A DNA stretch of 54,597 nucleotides, taken from contig NZ_AFWE01000212.1 in the NCBI RefSeq assembly GCF_000222585.1, positions 1 through 54,597 on the forward strand. The letters run 5' to 3'. Shown piece by piece: positions 35,467 through 43,865 of the stretch. The notes under the pieces were generated by a model that made no database searches, was not told the DNA's origin, and saw only the letters and a program-made list of their open reading frames with translations. Within the stretch, counting starts at the first letter, position 1. Every line of letters starts with the position of its first letter. The DNA comes from Vibrio scophthalmi LMG 19158. GTDB lineage: Bacteria; Pseudomonadota; Gammaproteobacteria; Enterobacterales; Vibrionaceae. Both the position numbers and the translations under genes were made by a program.

Positions 35467-38439
35467 TTAGTTATAGAAATAGCTACTTACGTGAGAACCT
35501 AGCAGCCAGTGGTTTCCATTTTGAACACGAACGCGTTCATCTTGTACACATTGGCCCAATTCGGTTTGATAGCCCATGCCGTAAAATTCAGCATGATAAG
35601 TGCTGCACAATGTCGCTCCTTGACTATCCACAACAGGCTCGCCGTGAGACTCAGGCTTATGCAGGGATAACCAATCAAATTGGTTGAGAGGCGAGACAAT
35701 CTCAGCTTTACTACCATCTGATTTTTGGAAATAAAGCGCATCACCACCGATACAGGTACGGTCACCATTCTCGTCTTGTTTCACATGGCCATAAAGTACG
35801 ACACTGTCATCACCATCAACAAAATTGAAACGACAAGCATACTCACTGTTGCCCTCCACATTGAAGCGCGCCAAGATTAAACGTTCTTGCTTACTCAATT
35901 GATTCAAATCAAAGGTGCTATTATTTTCAAACCATCCTTGCGGCATCGTCGAGAAACTCATGAAGTAAGTATCAACAGTGTTCATGTGCGTATCTGCGCG
36001 GTAGGTACGACGCCAATCTTGAATCGGATCATAGCGATAAGCGGCATTTTCCTCTTTAAAGAAACCGCTGATTTTGTCGTCCATATACGGTAAGTCACCT
36101 TTACGAATATGGTAGTTACCTAACGCATGCATAAACGGCTGCCAACCAAACCAACTTGCAGCAAAACTTGAACCATCTGGGAAAAAGGTTTTACCGTCTG
36201 AACCATGGCCAAATTCGTGCGGCACGATTTCCCATTCACCGTAATAGTGTGAATAGAATGTCGGAGTAAAGACGCCATACCCCGATAAGCCCCCCAAACC
36301 ACCATAGTTCACAACGCCCAACTGGATCTTGTCACGTGCAAGCATACCATCGTAGTAGTGTTGGTACTCTTCGGCGGTAAACACATCTTCTTGGCTGTTC
36401 GGGCCCGACATATCGTGGCCAAACACCGTATTGAAGTTAAACCACAAATGCTTGAACTCTTCCTGCGACATCATGTAAGCGAAGTTAGTCATAATAACAA
36501 TCCACTCACGCGCATACAGACCGTTAATCGAGCGCCAGTTCCCCCCCCAGTCCGGCGCGAACACAAGGTTCCAACTTGGTTTTAAACTGGTCAATACCTG
36601 AGCAAACTTATCGGTATCAGACGAAAAACGAGTGGTTAGCGCAGCTTTGATATCCAATCCACTATCAACAAACTCACTTAAATCGAACACGCCATCACGA
36701 TTAGCGCTATTGAATTGATACTGATCGCCAAACGCCGACAAAGGTAAAATGATCTGAGTAAATGCTGGAATACGATCGAAATTACCTAACGTAAACCACT
36801 TATTTAATCCGTTGAAACGCATTTCAATATTAATGTCAGTGAGGTCTTGTGCCACATAGCTGGTGATCTTAATCATATCGTGATCAAGCAGCTCTGTTTT
36901 TACCAATGAATTCACGCGAACTGAACGAAGGTCTTCATTGATTAACGTGTCGTAGCTTTCATCATTCTGTAAAATTTTACTGACCGACATTGCTGGTATA
37001 GAGTCGAAGCTAATTTTACTGGTTTCAACACTCTTGTCCGCGACAAATTGAATCGCCTTATTCTGATGACGAGCAATACTTAAAGCCTCATCATTTGCCA
37101 ATACCATGTACTGATCAGTAAGGGCGATATCACGATGGTTGCCCACCGAAGTGCCGCTGATTTGCTCGATGGTTTGCGCCGTTTCGCTGAACTGGAAATC
37201 ATTAGCAATGAAATCATCGACCGCTTGGAAGCGTAACTTCGAGTGCTCACTCACCATTAAGCTATCGTTAAGTAGAGCCATTTTTTGAATCGCGCTACTG
37301 ACTACCTTAACTGGCTCCAGTGGTGTAGCAACACTGTTTTCAATTTGCGTAATATCATAGATGTAATATTCTCGCCCCATCACATTGGCAATCAAATAAT
37401 CGCCAATCACATGCATTTGCACTTTGCGGTAGGTATCTTGGCCATTCCCAAAGCGCAGTGAAGCATAGCGTCCTAATTGACCATGATTTTCAGGTGTCGC
37501 ATCTTGCTGACGGTAGACATTGATGCCCATCGCATCAGAAACAAATACGTAGTCTTGGTTTGCCGCCGAAGCTTGCGCATGAACAATCGCATTTTCGCCA
37601 TTCCATTCACCAGTACCCAAAGACATTACATGGGCATGGTCATTGGTTAAATCGAAGATATCGACGCGGTTTGCAGAGAGTGAAGATACATACAGCTTAT
37701 CATCATGGACATTCAGCTCGGTAATAACGTTATAAGCATGATGTACCCCGTCTTTTTCATAACCATCAATAGTGCCTAGCAGCGCTTGGCTTGCAAGGTC
37801 ATAAATACTAACGGTACCTTCACCACCTTTTGAATGTGTCACGTAAAGGCGATTTTGATAAGTATCCACTGCCGTCACTTCAAAGCCATTTTGCTCAAAA
37901 TCTGTTAATTCGATCTTTTCAGGCTTCGTAATGAAAGCGACTTCTTTATTAAAATCGTTTAATGAGCAAGTATCGGTTTCCATCAATACTCGCTCGACAC
38001 CAGAGTTCCCAATAAATCCATTCGGGACATATTCTAAAAGACAGCCTTGATCCCAATCGTAATTGCCGAAGGTTTTATTAACGGCGATCATACCGCCTTC
38101 GTACCAAGTTAACTCCCAAGATGAATCTAGAAAATCAAATACATTACGGAAGGTCGTTTCATCATAAAAATTAGGGAATGTTGCCTCAAATCGCAGATAG
38201 TTGTCTTTGTTCAACTTGTAACGAGAGTCGTTAACGACAAGGTAGCGAACACCATCTTCAACAATAACATTTTCATCGTTCATCGCCAGTTGTCGCAATG
38301 CTTCAATACGTTGATTAATTTGCTCGTAGGTATCTTGGTAGACGCTTTGAAAATATGTATTTTCTTGATTAGCGAAACTCGGTACAGAGCCGACAATGCT
38401 GGCGCCAATCAAGCAAGAGAGTAATGTTTTTTTCATCAT
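35467..38439 (-). CDS. Secreted protein with HEFGH motif, putative metallopeptidase
   Basis: I do not recognise this 990-residue protein. A Sec signal peptide (about 1-24) is followed by a region (about 160-470) rich in short beta repeats such as RLYVTHSKGGEGTVSIYDL and KLYVSSLSANRVDIFDLTN, reading as a beta-propeller. The C-terminal part contains HEFGHGSDGKT (about 741-751), a zincin HEXXH motif, close to many Trp/Tyr and Gly residues. At least six Cys occur in the last 160 residues. It is probably a secreted zinc protease or binding protein; a third metal ligand is not certain. The gene has an 8-G tract at 36541-36548. I chose ATG 38439 (GGAAG upstream). Confidence 0.7.
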   Translation of the reverse strand: MMKKTLLSCLIGASIVGSVPSFANQENTYFQSVYQDTYEQINQRIEALRQLAMNDENVIVEDGVRYLVVNDSRYKLNKDNYLRFEATFPNFYDETTFRNVFDFLDSSWELTWYEGGMIAVNKTFGNYDWDQGCLLEYVPNGFIGNSGVERVLMETDTCSLNDFNKEVAFITKPEKIELTDFEQNGFEVTAVDTYQNRLYVTHSKGGEGTVSIYDLASQALLGTIDGYEKDGVHHAYNVITELNVHDDKLYVSSLSANRVDIFDLTNDHAHVMSLGTGEWNGENAIVHAQASAANQDYVFVSDAMGINVYRQQDATPENHGQLGRYASLRFGNGQDTYRKVQMHVIGDYLIANVMGREYYIYDITQIENSVATPLEPVKVVSSAIQKMALLNDSLMVSEHSKLRFQAVDDFIANDFQFSETAQTIEQISGTSVGNHRDIALTDQYMVLANDEALSIARHQNKAIQFVADKSVETSKISFDSIPAMSVSKILQNDESYDTLINEDLRSVRVNSLVKTELLDHDMIKITSYVAQDLTDINIEMRFNGLNKWFTLGNFDRIPAFTQIILPLSAFGDQYQFNSANRDGVFDLSEFVDSGLDIKAALTTRFSSDTDKFAQVLTSLKPSWNLVFAPDWGGNWRSINGLYAREWIVIMTNFAYMMSQEEFKHLWFNFNTVFGHDMSGPNSQEDVFTAEEYQHYYDGMLARDKIQLGVVNYGGLGGLSGYGVFTPTFYSHYYGEWEIVPHEFGHGSDGKTFFPDGSSFAASWFGWQPFMHALGNYHIRKGDLPYMDDKISGFFKEENAAYRYDPIQDWRRTYRADTHMNTVDTYFMSFSTMPQGWFENNSTFDLNQLSKQERLILARFNVEGNSEYACRFNFVDGDDSVVLYGHVKQDENGDRTCIGGDALYFQKSDGSKAEIVSPLNQFDWLSLHKPESHGEPVVDSQGATLCSTYHAEFYGMGYQTELGQCVQDERVRVQNGNHWLLGSHVSSYFYN

Positions 38440-38759
38440 TAGAACTTCCACAACGGATCATTGATAACAAATAGAAATCGAATTTTCTGCATCTCGGCCG
38501 AAGATACGCGACTCATTTTGGCGAGGATAAATAGCCAAAATCTCATAGCGTGCGAATTCTATGTTGAAATTATTCACTGGAAGTATTGTTTTTTACCGTT
38601 CATACATACTGTTTATGGCATTAGGAATTAACATCTCAAAAATGAAACAAAATATTTCTTAGTCATTACTTTTCAGTGTATAGCTTGCACTGCAACCTAT
38701 TGAGCAACACTAAGGGGTAAATAAACAAAAAAAACCCAGCAAAGCTGGGCTAGTCAAAA
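38440..38759. other. Spacer upstream of the secreted-protein gene
   Basis: AT-rich region with the leader of the secreted-protein gene (minus) and the truC terminator (38727-38752). I see no further gene, repeat or clear operator. Confidence 0.5.
38727..38752 (-). terminator. Rho-independent terminator of truC
   Basis: Minus strand: GCCCAGC-TTT-GCTGGGTT with TTTTTT. It lies just past the truC stop codon at 38760. Confidence 0.88.
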
Positions 38760-39482
38760 CTACTGTGGGAGTGGCCAGTTAAATTGCTCACTCAAAGAGT
38801 GCCACGTGTGATCAAATCCGGCGGATATAGTGAGTTTCTCTTGCGTAAACGGATGAATAAATTCAAGCGATGAGGCATGCAAAAGCAAACGATGCGAATC
38901 ATAAACATTATTGAACAAGCGATTATGGCGACCTTCACCATGGGTCGTGTCTCCGACGATCGGGTGACGCAGATGAGCCATATGGCGACGTAGCTGGTGT
39001 TTACGTCCGGTTAGAGGGCTCAATTCCACCATGCTATAACGCGTCGTTGGGAACTTGCCCGTGGAATGAGGTACTTCTACTTTCGCCAAAGGAAGGTAAT
39101 CGGTGATCGCTTCTTGCGCTTCTTGATCTTGCTTAGCGAATTTATCGGCAATTTTATCCAGATCGACTTTCAAGGCGTAATCAAGACGCCCGCCCTCTTC
39201 TATCCAACCGCGTACCACCGCATGATAGGTTTTCTTCATTTCATGGTTGGCAAAGATGGGCATCATTTTCGCAGCAATCTCGCTCGATAAACCAAACACT
39301 AAGACACCAGATGTTGGTCGATCTAGTCGATGTAAAGGAAAAACATGCTGCCCAATTTGATCGCGCAAGGTTTGCATAGCAAATTGCGTTTCGTGCTTAT
39401 CGAGCCAACTGCGATGCACCAACATGCCTGCTGGCTTATTAATCGCAATAAAATATTCGTCCTGATAAACGATTTCTAACAT
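38760..39482 (-). CDS. truC: tRNA pseudouridine(65) synthase TruC
   Basis: A 240-residue RluA-family pseudouridine synthase that modifies U65 of tRNA. The catalytic Asp54 is in HRLDRPTSGVLVFG. The motif II/III residues AVVRGW and LTGRKHQLRRHMAHL follow, and the N-terminal INKPAGMLVHRS matches TruC. Its ATG is at 39482, and the stop of yqcC is at 39483, so they are transcriptionally coupled as in E. coli (yqcB-yqcC). Confidence 0.95.
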   Translation of the reverse strand: MLEIVYQDEYFIAINKPAGMLVHRSWLDKHETQFAMQTLRDQIGQHVFPLHRLDRPTSGVLVFGLSSEIAAKMMPIFANHEMKKTYHAVVRGWIEEGGRLDYALKVDLDKIADKFAKQDQEAQEAITDYLPLAKVEVPHSTGKFPTTRYSMVELSPLTGRKHQLRRHMAHLRHPIVGDTTHGEGRHNRLFNNVYDSHRLLLHASSLEFIHPFTQEKLTISAGFDHTWHSLSEQFNWPLPQ

Positions 39483-39797
39483 CTAAGCGACCTCTTGATC
39501 GATACGGCGAATGACCGCAATTAACGCTGAGAATTGCGCCTGCTGCTGCCAGCTCTGTTCAAAATAAGCGGCCATAGAGAATCCTGATGGCAGCGGTTGT
39601 TGAGCATTAATCATGGCGCGAATTTTCGGCAAAAACACCCACTGCAACCATTGCTGCGGCTCAAGAGTATCAATCGCAAAAGGCTCTATACTCGCCAATG
39701 CTTGTGAGGAGGGCATTTCATGTTGCCAACACCCTAGAGTGCGCATTTGCAGCTCTAGCTCATCTAATAATGCGAGCAAAGGAATATCTTGTTTCAT
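39483..39797 (-). CDS. yqcC: YqcC family protein (DUF446)
   Basis: A 104-residue small protein of the YqcC family with WLQWVFLPKIRAMI and the conserved LDELELQMRTLGCW N-terminus. Function unknown. It is encoded directly upstream of truC with no gap; conserved gene pair. Confidence 0.88.
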   Translation of the reverse strand: MKQDIPLLALLDELELQMRTLGCWQHEMPSSQALASIEPFAIDTLEPQQWLQWVFLPKIRAMINAQQPLPSGFSMAAYFEQSWQQQAQFSALIAVIRRIDQEVA

Positions 39798-39873
39798 TTA
39801 TCTTTGTCGAGAACCTTGAAAATAGCGCATAGAGTACCATCTATAAGGGAAAGAAAGTTAGGAAAAGTCTTCC

Positions 39874-40911
39874 ATGGATACGATTCATACTCTAAGTGAA
39901 CTGTTAAAAAACAGCGGCTGTAATTACCAAATCTTTGATTTGGGACGTCGAATTAAAACCATCTCAAACCAAACCTTTGCCGATATTGAACAGGGTCAGC
40001 AACCCTACCCTTATCCTTTACAGCGTAAAGCGCACCTTGCGATTGCCTATTGGAACGAAGCGAAGCAACCTTGGATTTGGTTTCTCAAGTTTGAACTCGA
40101 TGAACGCGGCTTGCTAAAGCAGACAGAAGTCGGCAACTTCATTAAGTATGTATTAGAAGCAATGGGGACACGCTTAAACCAAGAGATGAATGAAGACCAA
40201 CAGCAAAAATTGGCGAATAATCCTTATACGTTTAAGCCTGCTGAAGAAAAAATGGCGGTGTTTCACAGCCAGATTCGTGCTGAATTAAATCTTCCATGCA
40301 GCCAATACTACGAACATGCTCAACACTATTTCTCTGGCGGCCTCGGCTGGGAAAAATGGCAGACTGTCGGTTTGCAAGGCATCACAGATATGTGTGCCCG
40401 TTTAGGCCAAGAAGAGAATGGCGTATCGCTCCGTAAGGCACTCAAACACTTACCCAACGAACCGCTCTATGCCACCTTGGGGGCGCTTGAGCATGTCGAT
40501 ATCAAAGAGAAACTGGCTACGCGTATCGCTGAGCTTGCACGCATTGAGATCGACGGTCAGAATCCCGATCTGTTTTTGCTATCTGCTTATGCGCGCGCAC
40601 TTGCCGGAGCAGACATCACCATTTCTGCACCACTGATTGACGCAATCCTGGCTCATCCACGTTTAAGTCACCAAGAAGTTCTGATCGGCATTGCAGGCCG
40701 CTGCTGGCATTTACTCGCCAATGCAACGACTGCCGAACAATTTCTTCTCCGCTTAGCGCAAACGGGTAACCAAGCACTCTTCAATCAGCTTTTTGCAGAT
40801 TTAGTCATGTTGCCTGAGCTGCGTATGGTGCTCTTGCCATTGTTGCATTCTTCGCCTTCACCAGAATTGGCTAATGCGCTGTTAAAACTGCAACAAGCTA
40901 CCAAAGCTTAA
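39874..40911 (+). CDS. DUF3549 family protein
   Basis: A 345-residue cytoplasmic protein; the N-terminal half (YQIFDLGRRIKTIS and WFLKFELDERGLL) matches DUF3549. The C-terminal half is helical with an Ala/Leu-rich repeat-like region. No enzymatic motif is visible. AGGAAAAG precedes the ATG. It is 14 bp from the DUF3301 gene, forming a two-gene operon common in Vibrio. Confidence 0.85.
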   Translation: MDTIHTLSELLKNSGCNYQIFDLGRRIKTISNQTFADIEQGQQPYPYPLQRKAHLAIAYWNEAKQPWIWFLKFELDERGLLKQTEVGNFIKYVLEAMGTRLNQEMNEDQQQKLANNPYTFKPAEEKMAVFHSQIRAELNLPCSQYYEHAQHYFSGGLGWEKWQTVGLQGITDMCARLGQEENGVSLRKALKHLPNEPLYATLGALEHVDIKEKLATRIAELARIEIDGQNPDLFLLSAYARALAGADITISAPLIDAILAHPRLSHQEVLIGIAGRCWHLLANATTAEQFLLRLAQTGNQALFNQLFADLVMLPELRMVLLPLLHSSPSPELANALLKLQQATKA

Positions 40912-40925
40912 GCAAGAGAAGACCT

Positions 40926-41225
40926 ATGATTTCTGATCTATTGGCCATTTTAGCGTTATGCTTCCTCTGTATGCTTTTCTGGCAGCAACGTCGCCAATCT
41001 GAATTAGCCAAAATCGCGATTCAACGTAAATGTGAACAGCTAGAATTACAACTAATCAGCACTGCATTAAAAACGCATAAAGTCAAAACGCCAGACGGAG
41101 TCTGGCGTTGGCATAGTATCTATCAATTTGAGTTTTCAGCACTGGGTGATGACTGCTACCAAGGCGAACTCATTATGCAAGGGTTTCGGGTCGCAAAATT
41201 TTATCTGCCCCCTCACCGAATGTAG
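40926..41225 (+). CDS. DUF3301 family protein
   Basis: A 99-residue protein with an N-terminal membrane segment (about 3-19) and a hydrophilic C-terminal domain with VWRWHSIYQFEFSALGDDCY. Function unknown. Its 3' end overlaps the convergent acetyltransferase gene by 53 bp. Confidence 0.83.
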   Translation: MISDLLAILALCFLCMLFWQQRRQSELAKIAIQRKCEQLELQLISTALKTHKVKTPDGVWRWHSIYQFEFSALGDDCYQGELIMQGFRVAKFYLPPHRM

Positions 41226-41736
41226 CGTCATCAGCTAGATAATCATCAGAACGAAAGTCATCCGAGATAAATCGGTACTGATTATACGGGCCAAAGTCAT
41301 CGCATTTTTGGCCTATTAATTCAAAACCTAACTTTTCTAATAAGCGAATTGAGGCTACGTGACCAACCTTTGAGGTCGCGTTAATTTGCTGTAAGCGTAA
41401 ATCTCTTACCGCTTTGGTAAAAAATGCTCTAAGCGCTTCATAGGCAATACCTTGCCCCCAATACGCTTTATCGAAAATATACCCAAGCTCTGGCTTACTA
41501 TCGAGATGGCTGATAAAAATATGCCCCACGTAATCACGTGTACGACCATCAAGTACCGCTCGGGCATATAAGGTTTCATCATTGAGGATATTTTGGAATA
41601 GCAGTTTAGCGGTAGCAACGGTATGTGGCCCATTCATTTGTGCACGATTTTTTGCACAACAATTTAGGACCAGAAAATCCGACTGTAACGACTCGTTATA
41701 AGGCACTAATAACACTCGGCGAGTTACTATAGTCAC
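41173..41736 (-). CDS. GNAT family N-acetyltransferase
   Basis: A 187-residue acyltransferase of the RimJ/RimL-like GNAT group. The acetyl-CoA loop is around GYIFDKAYWGQGIAYEAL, with INATSKVGHVASIRLLEKLGF as motif B. The substrate is unknown. I chose GTG 41736 (AGGAAG upstream) over TTG 41760. The stop overlaps the convergent DUF3301 gene by 53 bp. Confidence 0.87.
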   Translation of the reverse strand: MTIVTRRVLLVPYNESLQSDFLVLNCCAKNRAQMNGPHTVATAKLLFQNILNDETLYARAVLDGRTRDYVGHIFISHLDSKPELGYIFDKAYWGQGIAYEALRAFFTKAVRDLRLQQINATSKVGHVASIRLLEKLGFELIGQKCDDFGPYNQYRFISDDFRSDDYLADDATFGEGADKILRPETLA

Positions 41737-41902
41737 AACACTTCCTTGCTTAATAAACAATCTTTGTAATAAATACCCTATCCGTAAAGAAAGAGCCTAA
41801 GCCGAATTTATTTAGCCGAACCTCTATACCGTACACTTTCATGAAGCTAGGTTGGGTTCTTATTATGATTAGAATTGACGTTGTTAGATTTATTTTTGGT
41901 AA

Positions 41903-41935
41903 TAAGAAAAGCCCCGACACGTGAGTATCGGGGCT
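41903..41935 (-). terminator. Terminator of the CsrB-family RNA
   Basis: Minus strand: AGCCCCGA, 10-nt loop, TCGGGGCT, then TTTTCTTATT. Confidence 0.9.
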
Positions 41936-42307
41936 ATAGTCTCACTCGCAGCAATCCAGCCACTATAGATGCTCCATGCATCATCCTTAATAGCTACTGA
42001 ATCCTTCAGTAATATCCGTTCATCGCTGTCCTAGCGGTGTCCTTTAATTCCTATTAGCTAACCAATCCCCGTTAGCGCACTTCACTTGATCCCTGAGCGG
42101 TGTCCCTTGCATCATCCTAATGCTGTCCTTTCTCTATCCTAGAGATGTCCTATGCATTCCGTGCCTACGCTATACCTTTAGCGCAGTGAGATCCTTCTAC
42201 AGTCCTTGCTCCATGCTAAGTTCATCACTCCGTGCGAACTTAAAACCTTCATCCTGAAGATCACCACATCCTTAGTGGTTCTATTTCTTGCCAAACTCCA
42301 TTCGACA
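41903..42307 (-). ncRNA. CsrB/RsmB-family regulatory RNA (CsrA-sequestering)
   Basis: A roughly 405-nt RNA on the minus strand. Reading the plus strand as TCC, 23 GGA motifs occur between 41955 and 42300. Most sit in loops of short perfect stems, e.g. ACCAC-TAAGGAT-GTGGT, CTTC-AGGAT-GAAG, CTCT-AGGAT-AGAG, CGCT-AGGAC-AGCG and ACTGAA-GGA-TTCAGT. This is the hallmark of CsrB/CsrC/RsmZ RNAs, which bind many CsrA dimers and relieve CsrA repression. Vibrio carries several such RNAs (CsrB, CsrC, CsrD) and I cannot say which this is. There is no ORF. A promoter and a VarA-type box lie upstream. Confidence 0.93.
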
Positions 42308-42313
42308 AGGGTT

Positions 42314-42341
42314 AATTTACGCGAATCCTAAGCAGAAACAA
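42314..42341 (-). promoter_or_regulatory. Promoter of the CsrB-family RNA
   Basis: Minus strand -35 TTGTTT (42341-42336), 16-bp spacer, -10 TAAATT (42319-42314). This places the 5' end at about 42307, at the base of the first GGA hairpin. Confidence 0.6.
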
Positions 42342-42467
42342 TTGCACCCAATCACACTTACAGAATTCGACACTGAACAACAAACACGCAAAGCCTTATA
42401 AGTCATAGGGTTAACTATTTTAATATCCTAACATCTTCATGCAGTCAGTTCTTTTTCCTACAATGCT

Positions 42468-42485
42468 TGTGAGAGATCTCGCACA
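42468..42485. promoter_or_regulatory. VarA/UvrY/GacA-type upstream box
   Basis: TGTGAGAGATCTCGCACA is an 18-bp near-palindrome like the GacA/UvrY consensus TGTAAG-N6-CTTACA. It lies about 160 bp upstream of the inferred start of the CsrB-type RNA, the usual distance for these boxes. The response regulator VarA (UvrY) probably activates transcription here. Confidence 0.75.
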
Positions 42486-42581
42486 GGCGATTTCCTATTT
42501 TTCCATTCGCCAATTTCAACGCAAGTTAGTATGATGCCAATAAATCCAACAATGATGTTAGAGCGCTAAAAAGGAAACGCC

Positions 42582-42863
42582 ATGCTTACCAAAGATGTCA
42601 GCTTAGAACTTGAGCAAATTATTACGACCTTAATTGCGGAAGGCAAAGAGCCGACCGTCGCATTGGTTAAAGCACGCCTTAAAACATCAGTGCCGATGCC
42701 TGCACTCATCAGCACAATAAAAAGTTGGAAGAGCAGCAATCGCGTGCCAAAAATTGAGGTTGCCGCAGAGAAAAAACCGGAATCGGACCGCATCACTCAA
42801 TTAGAAGCACAAGTACTCGAATTGCAGCAACGGCTTGCCCAGTTAGAAGCGAAGTTAGGTTAA
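42582..42863 (+). CDS. Small HTH/coiled-coil protein, unknown function
   Basis: A 93-residue protein. Residues 1-50 look like a small helical DNA-binding-type domain (ALVKARLKTSVPMPALISTIKS), somewhat like KfrA N-termini. Residues 68-93 form a leucine heptad coiled coil (TQLEAQVLELQQRLAQLEAKL). AAGGAAA precedes the ATG. It is divergent from the CsrB-type RNA across about 275 bp; a functional link is unproven. Confidence 0.75.
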   Translation: MLTKDVSLELEQIITTLIAEGKEPTVALVKARLKTSVPMPALISTIKSWKSSNRVPKIEVAAEKKPESDRITQLEAQVLELQQRLAQLEAKLG

Positions 42864-42876
42864 GAAAGGCCTCCCT

Positions 42877-42928
42877 CTCAATTCTCAATTCTCAATTCTC
42901 AATTCTCAATTCTCAATTCTCAATTCTC
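42877..42928. repeat. Heptanucleotide tandem array CTCAATT
   Basis: Seven exact copies of CTCAATT plus three bases, directly after the small HTH gene and before the sucD terminator. No ORF depends on it. On the other strand the unit reads AATTGAG. Confidence 0.95.
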
Positions 42929-42933
42929 TACCG

Positions 42934-42969
42934 TCTTAAAAAAGAAAGGCTCAGCAATGCTGAGCCTTT
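42934..42969 (-). terminator. Rho-independent terminator of the suc operon
   Basis: Minus strand: AAAGGCTCAGC-ATT-GCTGAGCCTTT followed by CTTTTTTTAAG, 24 nt past the sucD stop. Confidence 0.92.
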
Positions 42970-42992
42970 GTCGTTTGGTTAACCGTCACCTA

Positions 42993-43865
42993 TTACCAAC
43001 CGGTAATCTCGCGTAGTGCTTTGCCGATATCAGCCAACGACTTCACCGTTTTAACACCCGCTTCTTCAAGCGCAGCAAACTTATCTTCTGCCGTACCTTT
43101 ACCACCAGAGATGATGGCTCCAGCATGGCCCATACGTTTACCCGGAGGCGCTGTCACGCCTGCGATGTATGACACAACGGGTTTAGTGACGTTATCTTTG
43201 ATAAATGCCGCCGCTTCTTCTTCCGCTGTACCACCGATTTCACCGATCATCACGATCGCTTCAGTTTCAGGGTCTGCTTGGAACAGTTTCAAGATATCGA
43301 TAAAGTTTGAACCTGGAATTGGGTCACCACCAATACCCACACACGTCGATTGGCCAAAGCCTTCGTCTGTGGTTTGCTTAACCGCTTCGTAAGTCAAGGT
43401 ACCCGAACGAGATACGATACCGACTTTACCTTTCTTATGAATGTGACCTGGCATAATGCCGATCTTACATTCGTCTGGCGTGATCACACCCGGACAGTTT
43501 GGACCGATCATCACTACACCTGCTTCATCAAGACGTACTTTTACATCCAGCAGATCAAGCGTTGGAATACCTTCTGTGATCGTGACAATCAGCTTAATAC
43601 CAGCATCGATAGCTTCAAGAATGGCATCTTTACAAAATGGCGCTGGCACATAGATAACCGATGCGGTTGCACCCGTTACTTCAACCGCATCACGCACAGT
43701 ATTGAATACCGGTAGGCCAAGGTGCATTTGACCACCTTTACCTGGTGACACACCGCCAACCATTTTTGTGCCGTAAGCAATTGCTTGCTCAGAGTGGAAA
43801 GTCCCCTGACCACCCGTGAAACCTTGACAAATAACCTTGGTATCTTTGTTAATTAGTACTGACAT
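42993..43865 (-). CDS. sucD: Succinyl-CoA synthetase alpha subunit
   Basis: A 290-residue subunit with a CoA-binding Rossmann domain ([22 protein letters not shown]) and the phosphohistidine loop [10 protein letters not shown] (His about 247). It converts succinyl-CoA plus ADP/GDP and phosphate to succinate and ATP/GTP. The ATG overlaps the sucC stop (TAATG). It is last in the sdhCDAB-sucABCD cluster. Confidence 0.97.
   Translation of the reverse strand: MSVLINKDTKVICQGFTGGQGTFHSEQAIAYGTKMVGGVSPGKGGQMHLGLPVFNTVRDAVEVTGATASVIYVPAPFCKDAILEAIDAGIKLIVTITEGIPTLDLLDVKVRLDEAGVVMIGPNCPGVITPDECKIGIMPGHIHKKGKVGIVSRSGTLTYEAVKQTTDEGFGQSTCVGIGGDPIPGSNFIDILKLFQADPETEAIVMIGEIGGTAEEEAAAFIKDNVTKPVVSYIAGVTAPPGKRMGHAGAIISGGKGTAEDKFAALEEAGVKTVKSLADIGKALREITGW

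Noticed and set aside
42877-42928. Heptamer array as a CRISPR
   Set aside because: Units are contiguous without spacers; this is a microsatellite.
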